64,000 bases of DNA, from contig MGYJ01000026.1 in the NCBI GenBank assembly GCA_001801685.1, positions 62,001 to 126,000 on the forward strand. Direction: 5' to 3'. The stretch's first letter is position 1. The number at the start of each line of letters is the position of its first letter. This stretch comes from Gammaproteobacteria bacterium RIFCSPHIGHO2_12_FULL_63_22. GTDB lineage: Bacteria > Pseudomonadota > Gammaproteobacteria > Xanthomonadales > Xanthomonadaceae. The notes under the pieces are model-generated. The model searched no databases and had not been told where the DNA came from. It was given only the letters and a program-made list of their open reading frames with translations. Of this stretch, positions 34,891 through 43,931 are shown one piece after another. A program made the position numbers and the translations under genes.

Positions 34891-36261
34891 TTACTTCCGG
34901 ACCCGGAAGCTGCGACCCTTGATTTTTCCGGCGCGCAATTTTTCCATTGCCTTCTGCGCATGCGAGCGCTTGACCGCGACATAAGTGCGCGTGGCGAAGG
35001 TATCGATCTTGCCAACGACGTCCGCCGGCAATCCGGCCTCGCCCGTCAGCGCGCCCATGATGTCACCAGGCCGCAACTTGTCCTGGCGTCCGCCATCGAT
35101 GATCAGCGTCACCATCGGCGGCTGCAGCGGCGCCGAACGGCTACCACCGGCAAGATTCAAACGACCCCAGGTCGCCGCGCTGCCCTGCGCAGCTTCGATG
35201 GCCGGAATCCGGCCGATTTCCACGGAAGCGCACAGGTGGATCGCCAGGCCCTTGCTACCGGCGCGGCCCGTGCGACCAATGCGATGGATGTGGATTTCCG
35301 GATCGGACGGCAGTTCATAACTGAACACTGCGGGCAGATCCTTGATATCGAGACCGCGCGCGGCGACATCGGTCGCCACCAGTACCGAACAGCTGCGGTT
35401 GGCGAAACGCACCAGCACTTCGTCGCGGTCGCGTTGTTCCAGGTCGCCACTCAGCGCCAGCACGGAAAATCCGCGCTTTTCGAGCTCGCCCGCCACGTCT
35501 TGCGTATCGCGGCGCGTGTTGCAGAACACCAGCGCCGATTCGGGCCGATGCTGGCCGAGCAGGAAGGCCAGCGCCTCGGTCTTGCGCGTGCGTTCGACTT
35601 CGTAGAAGACCTGTTCGATCTCTTCATCGCCGAGCAGGCTTTCGACGGTCACTTCCATCGGATCGCGCTGCACGCGTCGGCTGATGGCGCGGATCTCGTC
35701 GGAATACGTCGCAGAGAACAACATCGTCTGGCGTTCGGCCGGCAGTTGCGCGATCACGTCGGCGATGGCGTCGCCAAAGCCCATGTCCAGCATCCTGTCG
35801 GCTTCGTCCAGGACCAGAGCCTGCACCTTTTCCAGGGTCAGGTGGCCCTTGTCCAGCAGTTCGAGGATGCGGCCCGGCGTGCCCACCACGATGTGCGGCT
35901 CGTGCACCAGCGAGGCAATCTGCGGCCGCAGCGAGATGCCGCCGCACAGGGTCAGCAGTTTGATGTTCGGAATGAATCGCGCCAGCCGGCGCAGTTCCTT
36001 GCTGACCTGGTCGGCCAGCTCACGGGTCGGGCACAGCACCAGGCACTGCACGCGGCTGATGGAAGGATCCAGGCGCGACAGCAGGCCCAGCCCGAACGCT
36101 GCGGTCTTGCCGCTGCCGGTCTTGGCCTGTGCGATGACGTCCCTGCCCTGCAGCACCCAAGGCAGGCTGGCGGCCTGGATCGGGGTCATTTCTTCGTAGG
36201 CGAGGGCCTGCAGGCCCTGCTGCAAGGCGGGTGAAAGCTCGAGTTCGGAAAAGCTGCTCAT
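34891..36261 (-). CDS. dbpA: ATP-dependent RNA helicase DbpA
   Basis: A 456-residue DEAD-box helicase. Q-motif and motif I are TPIQAASLPWVL and AKTGSGKTAA, motif II is LDEADRMLDMG, motif III SATYS, and motif VI HRIGRTGRAG. The C-terminal DbpA RNA-binding domain (from about residue 380, with TLIIDGGRQDKLRPGDI and RTYVAVKRSHA) recognises hairpin 92 of 23S rRNA in E. coli. It acts in assembly of the large ribosomal subunit. The ATG lies 30 bp after the rhomboid stop codon on the opposite reading order, so both are read leftwards from separate starts. Confidence 0.94.
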   Translation of the reverse strand: MSSFSELELSPALQQGLQALAYEEMTPIQAASLPWVLQGRDVIAQAKTGSGKTAAFGLGLLSRLDPSISRVQCLVLCPTRELADQVSKELRRLARFIPNIKLLTLCGGISLRPQIASLVHEPHIVVGTPGRILELLDKGHLTLEKVQALVLDEADRMLDMGFGDAIADVIAQLPAERQTMLFSATYSDEIRAISRRVQRDPMEVTVESLLGDEEIEQVFYEVERTRKTEALAFLLGQHRPESALVFCNTRRDTQDVAGELEKRGFSVLALSGDLEQRDRDEVLVRFANRSCSVLVATDVAARGLDIKDLPAVFSYELPSDPEIHIHRIGRTGRAGSKGLAIHLCASVEIGRIPAIEAAQGSAATWGRLNLAGGSRSAPLQPPMVTLIIDGGRQDKLRPGDIMGALTGEAGLPADVVGKIDTFATRTYVAVKRSHAQKAMEKLRAGKIKGRSFRVRK

Positions 36262-36291
36262 GCGAAATTATCGCATGGATGCCGCGTGGCC

Positions 36292-36903
36292 TCAGCCGAA
36301 GCCAGGGCTGGCCAGCGCGCTCAGGAAGGCAGGAAATATCCGCGGTTCGAGCAATATCGTCACCAGGACACCATAGGCGGCGCCCCACAGGTGCGCGCTG
36401 TGGTTGATCCGGTCGCCGCCCTGGCGATCCGAATAGATGCTGTACGCGACATACAGCACGGCGTAGATGATCGCCGGCATCGGAATGAAGAAGATCAGGA
36501 TGGTGGTCCAGGGCGCGAACAGGATGTAGGCAAACAACACGCCCGACACCGCGCCGGACGCGCCCAGGCTGTAGTAGTTCGAATCATCCTTGTGCTTGAA
36601 GTAGGTGGGCAGGATCGAGGCGACCAGCCCGCCAACGTAGAAGATGGCGAAACCGAAAGGTCCAAGCACCGCGTTGTAGAAGACCTCAATCACCTCGCCG
36701 AAGAAATACAGGGTGATCATGTTGAACAGCAGGTGCATCAGGTCGGCATGGATCAGCCCGTAGCTGACCAGGCGGAAGTATTCCTTCTTCCTGCTGATGG
36801 CCGGCGGCCACAGGATCAGCGCGTCGATCATCTTGGCGTTGTTCATCGCCGTGAAGGACACGGCGCAGGTGATCGCGATCAGGATGAGGGTCGTCGTCAG
36901 CAT
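36292..36903 (-). CDS. Rhomboid family intramembrane serine protease
   Basis: A 203-residue polytopic protein with six hydrophobic segments. The catalytic dyad fits: Ser in SLGASGAVSGVLFAY (GxSG) near residue 113 and His in NHSAHLWGAAYG near residue 173. The HADLMHLLFNMITLYFFGE segment contains the conserved oxyanion-stabilising residues (His and Asn). It likely cuts membrane proteins, with unknown substrates. Its start is 3 bp after the end of the GST-like gene, which reads in the same direction. Confidence 0.9.
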   Translation of the reverse strand: MLTTTLILIAITCAVSFTAMNNAKMIDALILWPPAISRKKEYFRLVSYGLIHADLMHLLFNMITLYFFGEVIEVFYNAVLGPFGFAIFYVGGLVASILPTYFKHKDDSNYYSLGASGAVSGVLFAYILFAPWTTILIFFIPMPAIIYAVLYVAYSIYSDRQGGDRINHSAHLWGAAYGVLVTILLEPRIFPAFLSALASPGFG

Positions 36904-36906
36904 GGT

Positions 36907-37578
36907 TCAGCGCATCAGCTCGTAGGGGCCGCCGCGCTCGAGCGCACGCTGGTAGGCCGGCCGCGCGTGGATGCGGGCCAGGAAATCCATCGACTTGGGC
37001 CGGCTGGCATCCAGCCCGCCGCGCGACGCCGCGGCTTCCAGCGGGAAGCTCATCTGGATATCGGCGCCGCTGAAGTCTTCGCCGGCAAACCAGGTGGACC
37101 GCCCCAGTTCCGCTTCGATGAAGTCCAGGTGCGTCTTGAGTTGCGGCCGGATGAAACGCGCCATCACCTTGTCCACGATGCCGTGCACGATAGGCTTGAT
37201 GAAAAAAGGCGCGGGCGCCTGGCGAACCTTGTTGAAGATCAGGCTCATCAGCAGCGGAGGCATGGCCGAGCCTTCCGCATAGTGCAACCAGTACGTATAA
37301 CGCAGCCGGTCGGCGGAATCGCGCGGCGGCGCCAGCCTGCCGTTGCCATGCCGGTCTATCAGGTATTCGACGATGGCGCCGGATTCGGCGATGGTGTTGT
37401 CGCCATCGCTGATCACCGGCGACTTGCCGAGGGCGTGCACTCGGCGAAGTTCGGGTGGGGCGAGCATCGTTTGCGGATCACGCTTGTAACGTTCGACCTG
37501 GTAGTCGAGGCCCAGTTCCTCGAGCAGCCATAGCACGCGCTGCGACCGCGAGTTGTTGAGATGGTGGACGGTGATCAA
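36907..37578 (-). CDS. Glutathione S-transferase family protein
   Basis: A 223-residue GST. The N-terminus MITVHHLNNSRSQRVLWLLEEL has the Asn/Ser-Arg-Ser type glutathione site of the beta/nu-like groups, followed by LGKSPVISDGDNTIAESGAI near residue 52. The helical domain continues to residue 220. The third GST in the window, only distantly related to the others. It lies just before the rhomboid gene (3 bp gap), so they are co-transcribed. Substrate unknown. Confidence 0.88.
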   Translation of the reverse strand: MITVHHLNNSRSQRVLWLLEELGLDYQVERYKRDPQTMLAPPELRRVHALGKSPVISDGDNTIAESGAIVEYLIDRHGNGRLAPPRDSADRLRYTYWLHYAEGSAMPPLLMSLIFNKVRQAPAPFFIKPIVHGIVDKVMARFIRPQLKTHLDFIEAELGRSTWFAGEDFSGADIQMSFPLEAAASRGGLDASRPKSMDFLARIHARPAYQRALERGGPYELMR

Positions 37579-37617
37579 GCGGGTGCCCCTGCGCGGCGCG
37601 GAATCGCCGGCGACAGT

Positions 37618-38556
37618 CTAGCCTGAGGCCGCCTCGCGCGTCGCCGTCGCACCGGCGACTTCCGGGGAATCCAGAAGCTGCGTGATGACCGCGTCTTTTT
37701 CGATCCACATCGAGTTCACCCAGCGCTGGAAACGAACCCTCGCCGCCGAGTCGTTCTCGTAGCTGATGCCAAGCAGCTCTTCGGGGATGGCGCGCTCGAT
37801 CACCCGGACCCGCACCTCGGGAATGCGCCCCGACACCAGGTCGAGCATGGTCGGGATGCCAGCCGGATAGACAATGGCCACGTCCACCACCGAATGCAGC
37901 GCGCTACCCATCGCGTCCAGCACGAAGGCCACGCCGCCCGCCTTGGGCTTGAGCAGGTGCCTGTACGGGGATGCCTGCCGGGCGTGCTTGGCTGGCGTGA
38001 AGCGCGTGCCTTCGACGAAATTCATCACCGACACCGGCATGCCCTTGAACTTCTCACAGGCACGGCGCGTGGACTCGATGTCCTTGCCGGCCAACTCTGG
38101 ACGCTTGGCCAATTGCTTGCGCGAGTAGCGCTTCATGAAGGGGAAATCCAGCGCCCACCAGGCCAGGCCCAGGAACGGCACCCAGATCAACTGGCTCTTG
38201 AGGAAGAAGCGCAGGAAGGGCATGCGCCGGTTCAACACGGTCTGCAGCACAGTGATGTCCACCCAGCTCTGGTGGTTGGCCAACACCAGGTAATGGCCGT
38301 CATTGCGCAAGCCCTCCAGTCCGTCCACGTGGATCTTGGTCGGAGTGAAGTGGACGACCAGGGCGGCGTTCACCGCAATCCAGCTTTCCGCCAGGCGCAC
38401 CAACAGCACGGCGAAAAAATCACGGGCGGCGCGGACCGGCAGCAGCCACTTCAGGAAGGCCACCACGAACAAGGGCAGCGTGTGCACCACCGTACTGATG
38501 GCGATCAGCGCGATGACAAAGGGTGTCCGGATCGGACCGGGAATCCAGGCAAGCAT
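37618..38556 (-). CDS. 1-acyl-sn-glycerol-3-phosphate-type acyltransferase (YihG-like)
   Basis: A 312-residue membrane acyltransferase of the PlsC family. The catalytic HX4D motif is NHQSWVD near residue 94, and the glycerophosphate-binding FVEGTRFTP near residue 177 follows. There is a hydrophobic N-terminus (about 10-45). Length and form resemble E. coli YihG (310 residues), which acts in phospholipid acyl-chain editing. The gene ends 39 bp before the GST gene on the same strand. Confidence 0.87.
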   Translation of the reverse strand: MLAWIPGPIRTPFVIALIAISTVVHTLPLFVVAFLKWLLPVRAARDFFAVLLVRLAESWIAVNAALVVHFTPTKIHVDGLEGLRNDGHYLVLANHQSWVDITVLQTVLNRRMPFLRFFLKSQLIWVPFLGLAWWALDFPFMKRYSRKQLAKRPELAGKDIESTRRACEKFKGMPVSVMNFVEGTRFTPAKHARQASPYRHLLKPKAGGVAFVLDAMGSALHSVVDVAIVYPAGIPTMLDLVSGRIPEVRVRVIERAIPEELLGISYENDSAARVRFQRWVNSMWIEKDAVITQLLDSPEVAGATATREAASG

Positions 38557-38689
38557 ATGTTACGTATTTTCCCCCAAGCAGCCGTGCAGGGCCAGTACCG
38601 TCGCAACAAAGCCGGTGCCACCCGACCAGGCAAATTTACTTGCCGCCTCCATACCGGCATCATCGACGCTTTCCCATACCGGCCCGGCC

Positions 38690-40462
38690 ATGACCCGAAC
38701 CCTCGTCTTCGCCTGTTTATTGGCTTCTTTCTCGCCCGCCACGATCATGGCCGCAGACAAAGCCCTGTCCACCGTGGCCGAGCGATCCGGATTCAAGCAG
38801 ACCGGCCGATATGACGAAGTGCAGGCGCTCTGCTCGGCGTTCCAGGCGAAATATCCAGAGGCGGTTCGCTGTTTCAGTTTCGGCCGCACGCCCGAGGGCC
38901 GGCCGATGCTTGCGATCGCCGCATCGCGAACGGGCGCGCTCGATGCGACACAAGCCGCTGCGCGCAGCTTGCCCGTGCTGCTCGTCCAGGGCGGCATCCA
39001 TGCCGGTGAGATCGACGGCAAGGACGCGGGCTTCCTGGCGCTGAGGCAGGTGCTCGACGGCAAGGCGGCAAAGGGCGCACTCGACAAGCAGGTGCTGTTG
39101 TTCGTGCCTGTGTTCAACGTGGACGGCCACGAACGCTTTGGCCGATGGAATCGTCCCAACCAGCGCGGTCCGGAACAGATGGGCTGGCGCACCACCGCGC
39201 AGAACCTCAACCTCAATCGCGATTACATGAAGGCCGATGCGCCCGAGATGCAGGCGATGCTGGCGCTGGTGAACGAATGGGATCCATTGGCCTACATCGA
39301 CCTGCACGTTACCGATGGCGCGAAGTTCGAACACGATATTTCGGTGCAGGTCGAGCCGATCCACGCCGGCGACGACGACCTGCGCCAGGCCGGAACCCAG
39401 CTCCGCGATGCCGTGCTGGCCAACCTCAGCGCGCACGGCTCGCTGCCGCTGCCCTTCTATCCTTCTTTCCGTGTCAACGACGACCCCAGCTCGGGCTTCG
39501 AGGATGGTGTTGCACCCCCTCGCTTTTCGACCGGCTATTTCCTGCAGCGCAATCGCTTCGGCATGCTGGTGGAAACCCACTCATGGAAGGACTACCCGAC
39601 CCGCGTGCGGATTACGCGCAACACGGTCGTCGCGGTGATGGAACAGATTGCAGCGCATGGCGGCGATTGGCTTGCGCGCGCGAAGGCTGCAGACGCACGC
39701 TCGGCGAATCTCGGCGGCAAGTCGGTGGCGCTCGATTACCTGGCCAGCGACAAGGTTCGAAACATTGCATTCCGCGGTTACGAATACACGCGCACGCCAT
39801 CGGAAATATCCGGCGCGCTGATGACTCGCTACGACGAATCCCGTCCGCAGGTGTGGACCGTGCCGATCCGCGAGGATGTGCAACCCAAGACTGTGGTCAC
39901 GGCACCGACCGGTGGCTACCTGGTGCCTGCCGCCGATGCCCAGTGGGTCGCCACCAAACTGGCGCAGCACGGGGTGAGCTTCCAGCGAATCGATCATCCC
40001 GTCAGCGCGCGCACGTTCGAGGTATTCCGCACACCCGGCGCCAGCTTCATGGCGCAGTCGGTGGAAGGCAGGCAGCGAACCACCCTGCCGGGAAACTGGA
40101 CGAGCGAAACCCGCGCGCTCGGCGCCGGGGCGCTGTACATCCCCATCAACCAGCCCGGTGCGCGACTGGTGATGGGGCTGCTGGAACCGCAGGCGCCTGA
40201 TTCCCTGGCTGCCTGGGGCGAATTCAACAACGCATTCGAGCAGAAGGAATACATGGAGGACTACGTCGCCGAGGACGTAGCCCGCGATCAACTCGCCGCC
40301 GATCCGGCGCTGGCCGCGGAATTCGCTGCAAAATTGCGCGACGATCCGGAGTTTGCGAAGAACCCGTCCGCCCGACTGCAATTCTTCGCGCGTCGGCATT
40401 CTTCCTGGGACGAGCGCTTCAACCTCTATCCGGTGCTGCGTACGGCTGCCGCCCCCGACTGA
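38690..40462 (+). CDS. Secreted M14-family zinc carboxypeptidase
   Basis: A 590-residue peptidase with a signal peptide ending near ATIMAA (about 22). Zinc ligands are visible as GGIHAGEIDGKD near residue 99 (HxxE) and DLHVTDGAKF near 203 (His), with the catalytic Glu probably in LVETHSWKDY near 290. The substrate-binding arginine region is VNLNRDYM. The remaining 300 residues form a long C-terminal region. I start at ATG 38690; the open frame reaches further upstream but through the promoter. Peptide or amide substrates are unknown. Confidence 0.87.
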   Translation: MTRTLVFACLLASFSPATIMAADKALSTVAERSGFKQTGRYDEVQALCSAFQAKYPEAVRCFSFGRTPEGRPMLAIAASRTGALDATQAAARSLPVLLVQGGIHAGEIDGKDAGFLALRQVLDGKAAKGALDKQVLLFVPVFNVDGHERFGRWNRPNQRGPEQMGWRTTAQNLNLNRDYMKADAPEMQAMLALVNEWDPLAYIDLHVTDGAKFEHDISVQVEPIHAGDDDLRQAGTQLRDAVLANLSAHGSLPLPFYPSFRVNDDPSSGFEDGVAPPRFSTGYFLQRNRFGMLVETHSWKDYPTRVRITRNTVVAVMEQIAAHGGDWLARAKAADARSANLGGKSVALDYLASDKVRNIAFRGYEYTRTPSEISGALMTRYDESRPQVWTVPIREDVQPKTVVTAPTGGYLVPAADAQWVATKLAQHGVSFQRIDHPVSARTFEVFRTPGASFMAQSVEGRQRTTLPGNWTSETRALGAGALYIPINQPGARLVMGLLEPQAPDSLAAWGEFNNAFEQKEYMEDYVAEDVARDQLAADPALAAEFAAKLRDDPEFAKNPSARLQFFARRHSSWDERFNLYPVLRTAAAPD

Positions 40463-40497
40463 TCCGGGGCGGAGCTATCTCGCCGGCTGCGGAGCGA

Positions 40498-40923
40498 CTA
40501 GACGTCGGTCGAAACTTCGCGCACGACTTCGGCAGTCGTGGATGCGCTGGCACTGCGCACCACGTCGGCCAGGGAAACGATGCCGATCACGCCGCCCTGG
40601 TCGTTCACGACCGGCACGCGACGGATCTTGTTCGACTCCATCACTTCACAGCAGGTTTCCAGGCTGGCGTCGGCATCCACCGACACGCAAGGCGTGGTCA
40701 TGCAGTCGCTGGCCTTGGCATCCGCCGAGTTCTTGCCCGCCGCCACGATCCGGGTGGCGATGTCTCGGTCGGTGATCACACCGGCCAGCTTGCGGCTCAG
40801 CATGTCCTCGACCACGGGGATTTCGCCGCAGTCGTTGTCCACCATCAGGCGGGCCACTTCGGTCAGCGAAGAATTGGGCGTGCAGCACGCCGGGTTTTCA
40901 GTCATCACGGTCGATACGGTCAT
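40498..40923 (-). CDS. Paired CBS-domain protein, cysteine-rich
   Basis: A 141-residue stand-alone two-CBS protein, starting TVMTENPACCTPNSSL and ending VVREVSTDV. Each CBS unit has the EIPVVEDMLSRKLAGVITDRDI or RRVPVVNDQGGVIGIVSLADV form that binds adenosyl ligands. ATG 40923 has AGGAG seven bases upstream; a start at 40944 would lose this site. Seven cysteines (two CC pairs) are unusual for this family. Target protein unknown. Confidence 0.85.
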   Translation of the reverse strand: MTVSTVMTENPACCTPNSSLTEVARLMVDNDCGEIPVVEDMLSRKLAGVITDRDIATRIVAAGKNSADAKASDCMTTPCVSVDADASLETCCEVMESNKIRRVPVVNDQGGVIGIVSLADVVRSASASTTAEVVREVSTDV

Positions 40924-41060
40924 GGGTTTCTCCTGGGCATCCATTGCCTGCCACAGCTTGGTTGCAGGACGATGCGAGACTCTGTGCGACAGCGCACACA
41001 GGCAGTAAATCCGAGAAGCGCGTTTGCCCTGGCTTCAGCCTGGCCCGCCGCAGCGACGGT

Positions 41061-42065
41061 TCATCCGGCCCGATCGACGACCGTGCGGTTGCGCCCTTCG
41101 TTCTTGGCCTGGTACAGCGCGGCGTCGGCGCGGGCAAGCCAGGCCTGCCAGTCTTCATCCGGGCGCAGTGCCGCGGCGCCGATGGACACGGTCACGGCGG
41201 CGCCGCGACAGCTCAACTCCGCGGCTACCCGCCGACGCAGGTTTTCATCGATGTGGTGCAGGGACTCGTCGTTGGTTGCGGGCATCAGCAGCACGAACTC
41301 CTCGCCGCCGAAGCGAAAACAGCGATCGACCTTGCGCGTGCACTGGCGCACCAGCTCGGCGAAGGCGATCAACACCTCGTCGCCCGCTTCGTGCCCGTGC
41401 TCGTCGTTGATGCGCTTGAAGTGGTCGAGGTCGAGCATGGCCAGGCCGAAGTGCGCATTGCCCCGACGGTATTCTTCAATGGCGATGCTCAACTCCTGCT
41501 CCATGGCGCGCCGGTTCTGCATTCCGGTCAGCGAATCCAGCGTTGCCAGTTCCTGCAACTCGCGGCGCTGGCTTTCGGTGCGCGAGGCGAATACGAAGGC
41601 GATGAGGGCGGACACGCTCGCCGTTACCAGGAAGATGGCCAACTGCGCCGACGATTCGTAGGCTTTCCCCTGCACGGTCAAGGCGACCAGGGCGAAGGCC
41701 GTCATTATCGCGGCATGGACTCGGTTGATCAGCAGGAAGTTGCCGAGCAGGGCTGGATACATCCAGAACAATCCAGGCGGGCCGAGCACCGAAGCGCTGA
41801 CCAGGCAGGCGGCCGTGTTGATCATCGCCAGGACGAAGGTCGTGCGTTGCCGATTGCCGCCCCGCCAGACGATCGCGACGGCCAGGCAAATCAGGGCGAC
41901 GATGGCCAGGTCGATCAAACCGGCGAACGTGTTGCCGGTGGCGAATCGGTAGATGGCGAAGGGCGTGATGCCGAAGACCGCGCAAGCACAGAAGGACGTG
42001 ATGATCGCCAGGTCGTAATCGGTGCGCAGGCGCTGCCACTGCGAATTCCACCAGTGCCTGATCAT
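41061..42065 (-). CDS. Diguanylate cyclase (GGDEF), membrane-anchored
   Basis: A 334-residue protein with six hydrophobic segments (residues about 20-165) followed by a GGDEF domain. The active site is RFGGEEFVLL, and the product-inhibition I-site RKVD lies five residues before it, so both catalysis and feedback look intact. The domain starts at ATLDSLTGMQNRRAME and ends at ALYQAKNEGRNRTVV. It makes c-di-GMP. The start is ATG 42065; the longer frame is not protein-like. The neighbouring gene upstream is a degenerate c-di-GMP-type protein (42151-43830). Confidence 0.92.
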   Translation of the reverse strand: MIRHWWNSQWQRLRTDYDLAIITSFCACAVFGITPFAIYRFATGNTFAGLIDLAIVALICLAVAIVWRGGNRQRTTFVLAMINTAACLVSASVLGPPGLFWMYPALLGNFLLINRVHAAIMTAFALVALTVQGKAYESSAQLAIFLVTASVSALIAFVFASRTESQRRELQELATLDSLTGMQNRRAMEQELSIAIEEYRRGNAHFGLAMLDLDHFKRINDEHGHEAGDEVLIAFAELVRQCTRKVDRCFRFGGEEFVLLMPATNDESLHHIDENLRRRVAAELSCRGAAVTVSIGAAALRPDEDWQAWLARADAALYQAKNEGRNRTVVDRAG

Positions 42066-42150
42066 TGCGCCAACCTGTCGACATCCGGGCCAAGTGCCCT
42101 TGCCGTTGCCATCGTCGTGCCCTCCGCTCGACGAGCCGAGTATGCCCCGA

Positions 42151-43830
42151 CTAAACCCCGATTTGGGTGAATTCGTAGTCGAGGCGCGGGCCACCCGCGG
42201 CCAGCGCATCGCCCTGCACGTAGCCCACCTTCAAGTCGAACAATCGCGTGACGGCATCCACACTTTGCACCCCGTCAACGATCAGGCCGCGACCGCTGGC
42301 GTGCCAGGGGCCGAGCAACTCATTGAAGCGGACGGGCGCCACGCTTTCGATTGCCGCCATCGGCAGGCGCAACAGGCCCGCAGGAAACCGCTGCAATTGC
42401 CCGATCCGCGCGAGGTCACCGGACTGGTCGGCAATTGCGATGACGATGCCGTGGTCCTCCAGGCGTTGCACGACACGCACGAGTTCAGGCCGGCCCAGCG
42501 CCATGTCCGCATCGAACTCGATGATCAGCCCATCCGAGCTTGCCTTCCGACGTCGGACTTCCGCATCCAGCCAGACCAGTTGCGCGTCGTTCACCGTGGC
42601 CAGGTCCACTGGCACCAGCACGCGAGTCGCGCGCCCGCGGGCACGTTCCTGCTCGATCGCCTCGAAGGCGCTGAACAGGCTCATCCGGTCGATCATCGCC
42701 AGCGCGCCCGCGTCGCGCGCCAGGCTGAGGTATTCACGCCGGGTAACGCCTGCCAGCGGAGCGCGGTAATCGCGAAGTTTTGCATCCAGTGAATACAGGC
42801 CGGCGAGTTCCCCCTGCAGGGGCAGCACGGGCTGGAATTCAATCAAGACATTGTCGCCAGCCACCGCTTCCTTCACCCACTCGCGGATGATCAAGACGCG
42901 CTCCGGGGGCAATGAGCCATGGTCCCGGCTGAGCACGCCATCGAAACGATTGCCGCCCAGTCGGTGGGCGATGGCCTGCGCGGCATAGGCGGAAGCGAAC
43001 CAGCGATCGGGGTCGCCGACATCGCTGCCCGAGGGCGTGAGCGCCACGCCGACCGAAAGCGTCAAACGCTCGGACTTGCCTCGCACCGTGAAGGGGGTCT
43101 CCGCCACGACCCGACACAATTCAGCAGCCAGCAATTCGACCTGCTCGCGACTATCGCGCACCGCCAGCACGCCGAATCCGAATTCCATCCACAGCGTGTG
43201 CGCGTCCCCCGCCTGCAGCACGGAAGAAAAACGCGAAGCGATCGCTTGCTCGAGATCGAACGCGCCCGATTGCCCCAACGATTCGGCCAGCGCCTTGCCT
43301 TGGTCCACGCGAAGCGCAACCAGCACCTGCCAGGCCTCGCTCGAGCCCTGCAAGGCACCACGCAACTGGGCCAGGAATTCGCCCCGCCTGAGCTGGCCGC
43401 CGCGCCGCGTTGGCTCGTCGGCCTCGGGCACTTGCGACTCCAGCATCGCGGCGCGCACGACTCGCGCGCGGATTGCCGCAGCCAGGATCCCGGGCAGGAT
43501 CGGCATGGACAGGACATCATCGGCGCCGGCGGCCACCGCGTCGTAAGTGGCTGCATCGGCATCCGCCGCCGCGATCACCAGGATAGGCAGCGCTGCCAGA
43601 CCGGCTTGCCTGCGCACCTGCGCCGCGAAGGCCGGCGCACCACTCGATGCCACCACCACCGCGTGGGGGCGCCTGCGGGCGAGGTGCTGCAGCGCGTCCG
43701 ACTGGCCTTCGCACGCGTGCGCACGCATGCCTTGTTCCTCCAGGTAGCTGGCCAACACGCCACGGGTTCTCTCGTCATCCACCACCAGCAGGACGTCTTC
43801 TGCATCGGGCTCGGGGCGGGTCGCGGGCAT
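42151..43830 (-). CDS. REC-like / degenerate GGDEF / degenerate EAL protein
   Basis: A 559-residue protein. Residues about 10-125 look like a receiver domain (VLLVVDDERTRGVLASYLEE), 150-300 like a GGDEF fold with the signature lost (GFGVLAVRD in place of GGDEF), and 310-555 like an EAL domain. The EAL position reads LYSLDAKLRDY, where the catalytic Glu is lost, and the DDFG loop is ADQSGD. It cannot be an ordinary phosphodiesterase; it may be a c-di-GMP receptor or scaffold of the FimX type. ATG 43830 is used; a TTG further up would add seven residues. Confidence 0.85.
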   Translation of the reverse strand: MPATRPEPDAEDVLLVVDDERTRGVLASYLEEQGMRAHACEGQSDALQHLARRRPHAVVVASSGAPAFAAQVRRQAGLAALPILVIAAADADAATYDAVAAGADDVLSMPILPGILAAAIRARVVRAAMLESQVPEADEPTRRGGQLRRGEFLAQLRGALQGSSEAWQVLVALRVDQGKALAESLGQSGAFDLEQAIASRFSSVLQAGDAHTLWMEFGFGVLAVRDSREQVELLAAELCRVVAETPFTVRGKSERLTLSVGVALTPSGSDVGDPDRWFASAYAAQAIAHRLGGNRFDGVLSRDHGSLPPERVLIIREWVKEAVAGDNVLIEFQPVLPLQGELAGLYSLDAKLRDYRAPLAGVTRREYLSLARDAGALAMIDRMSLFSAFEAIEQERARGRATRVLVPVDLATVNDAQLVWLDAEVRRRKASSDGLIIEFDADMALGRPELVRVVQRLEDHGIVIAIADQSGDLARIGQLQRFPAGLLRLPMAAIESVAPVRFNELLGPWHASGRGLIVDGVQSVDAVTRLFDLKVGYVQGDALAAGGPRLDYEFTQIGV

Positions 43831-43931
43831 GGATCGTTCGCTGGGGGGCAAACCTTGAGTCTAGCGGTGGCCATGCGCCCAATGCACGGCCTTAAGTCAC
43901 AGTTCACCCGCCCCCCGCCTACACTCGCGGC

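Noticed and set aside
839-37578. Three GST genes as recent duplications
   Set aside because: Their translated sequences share only fold motifs, so they are different subclasses, not recent copies.
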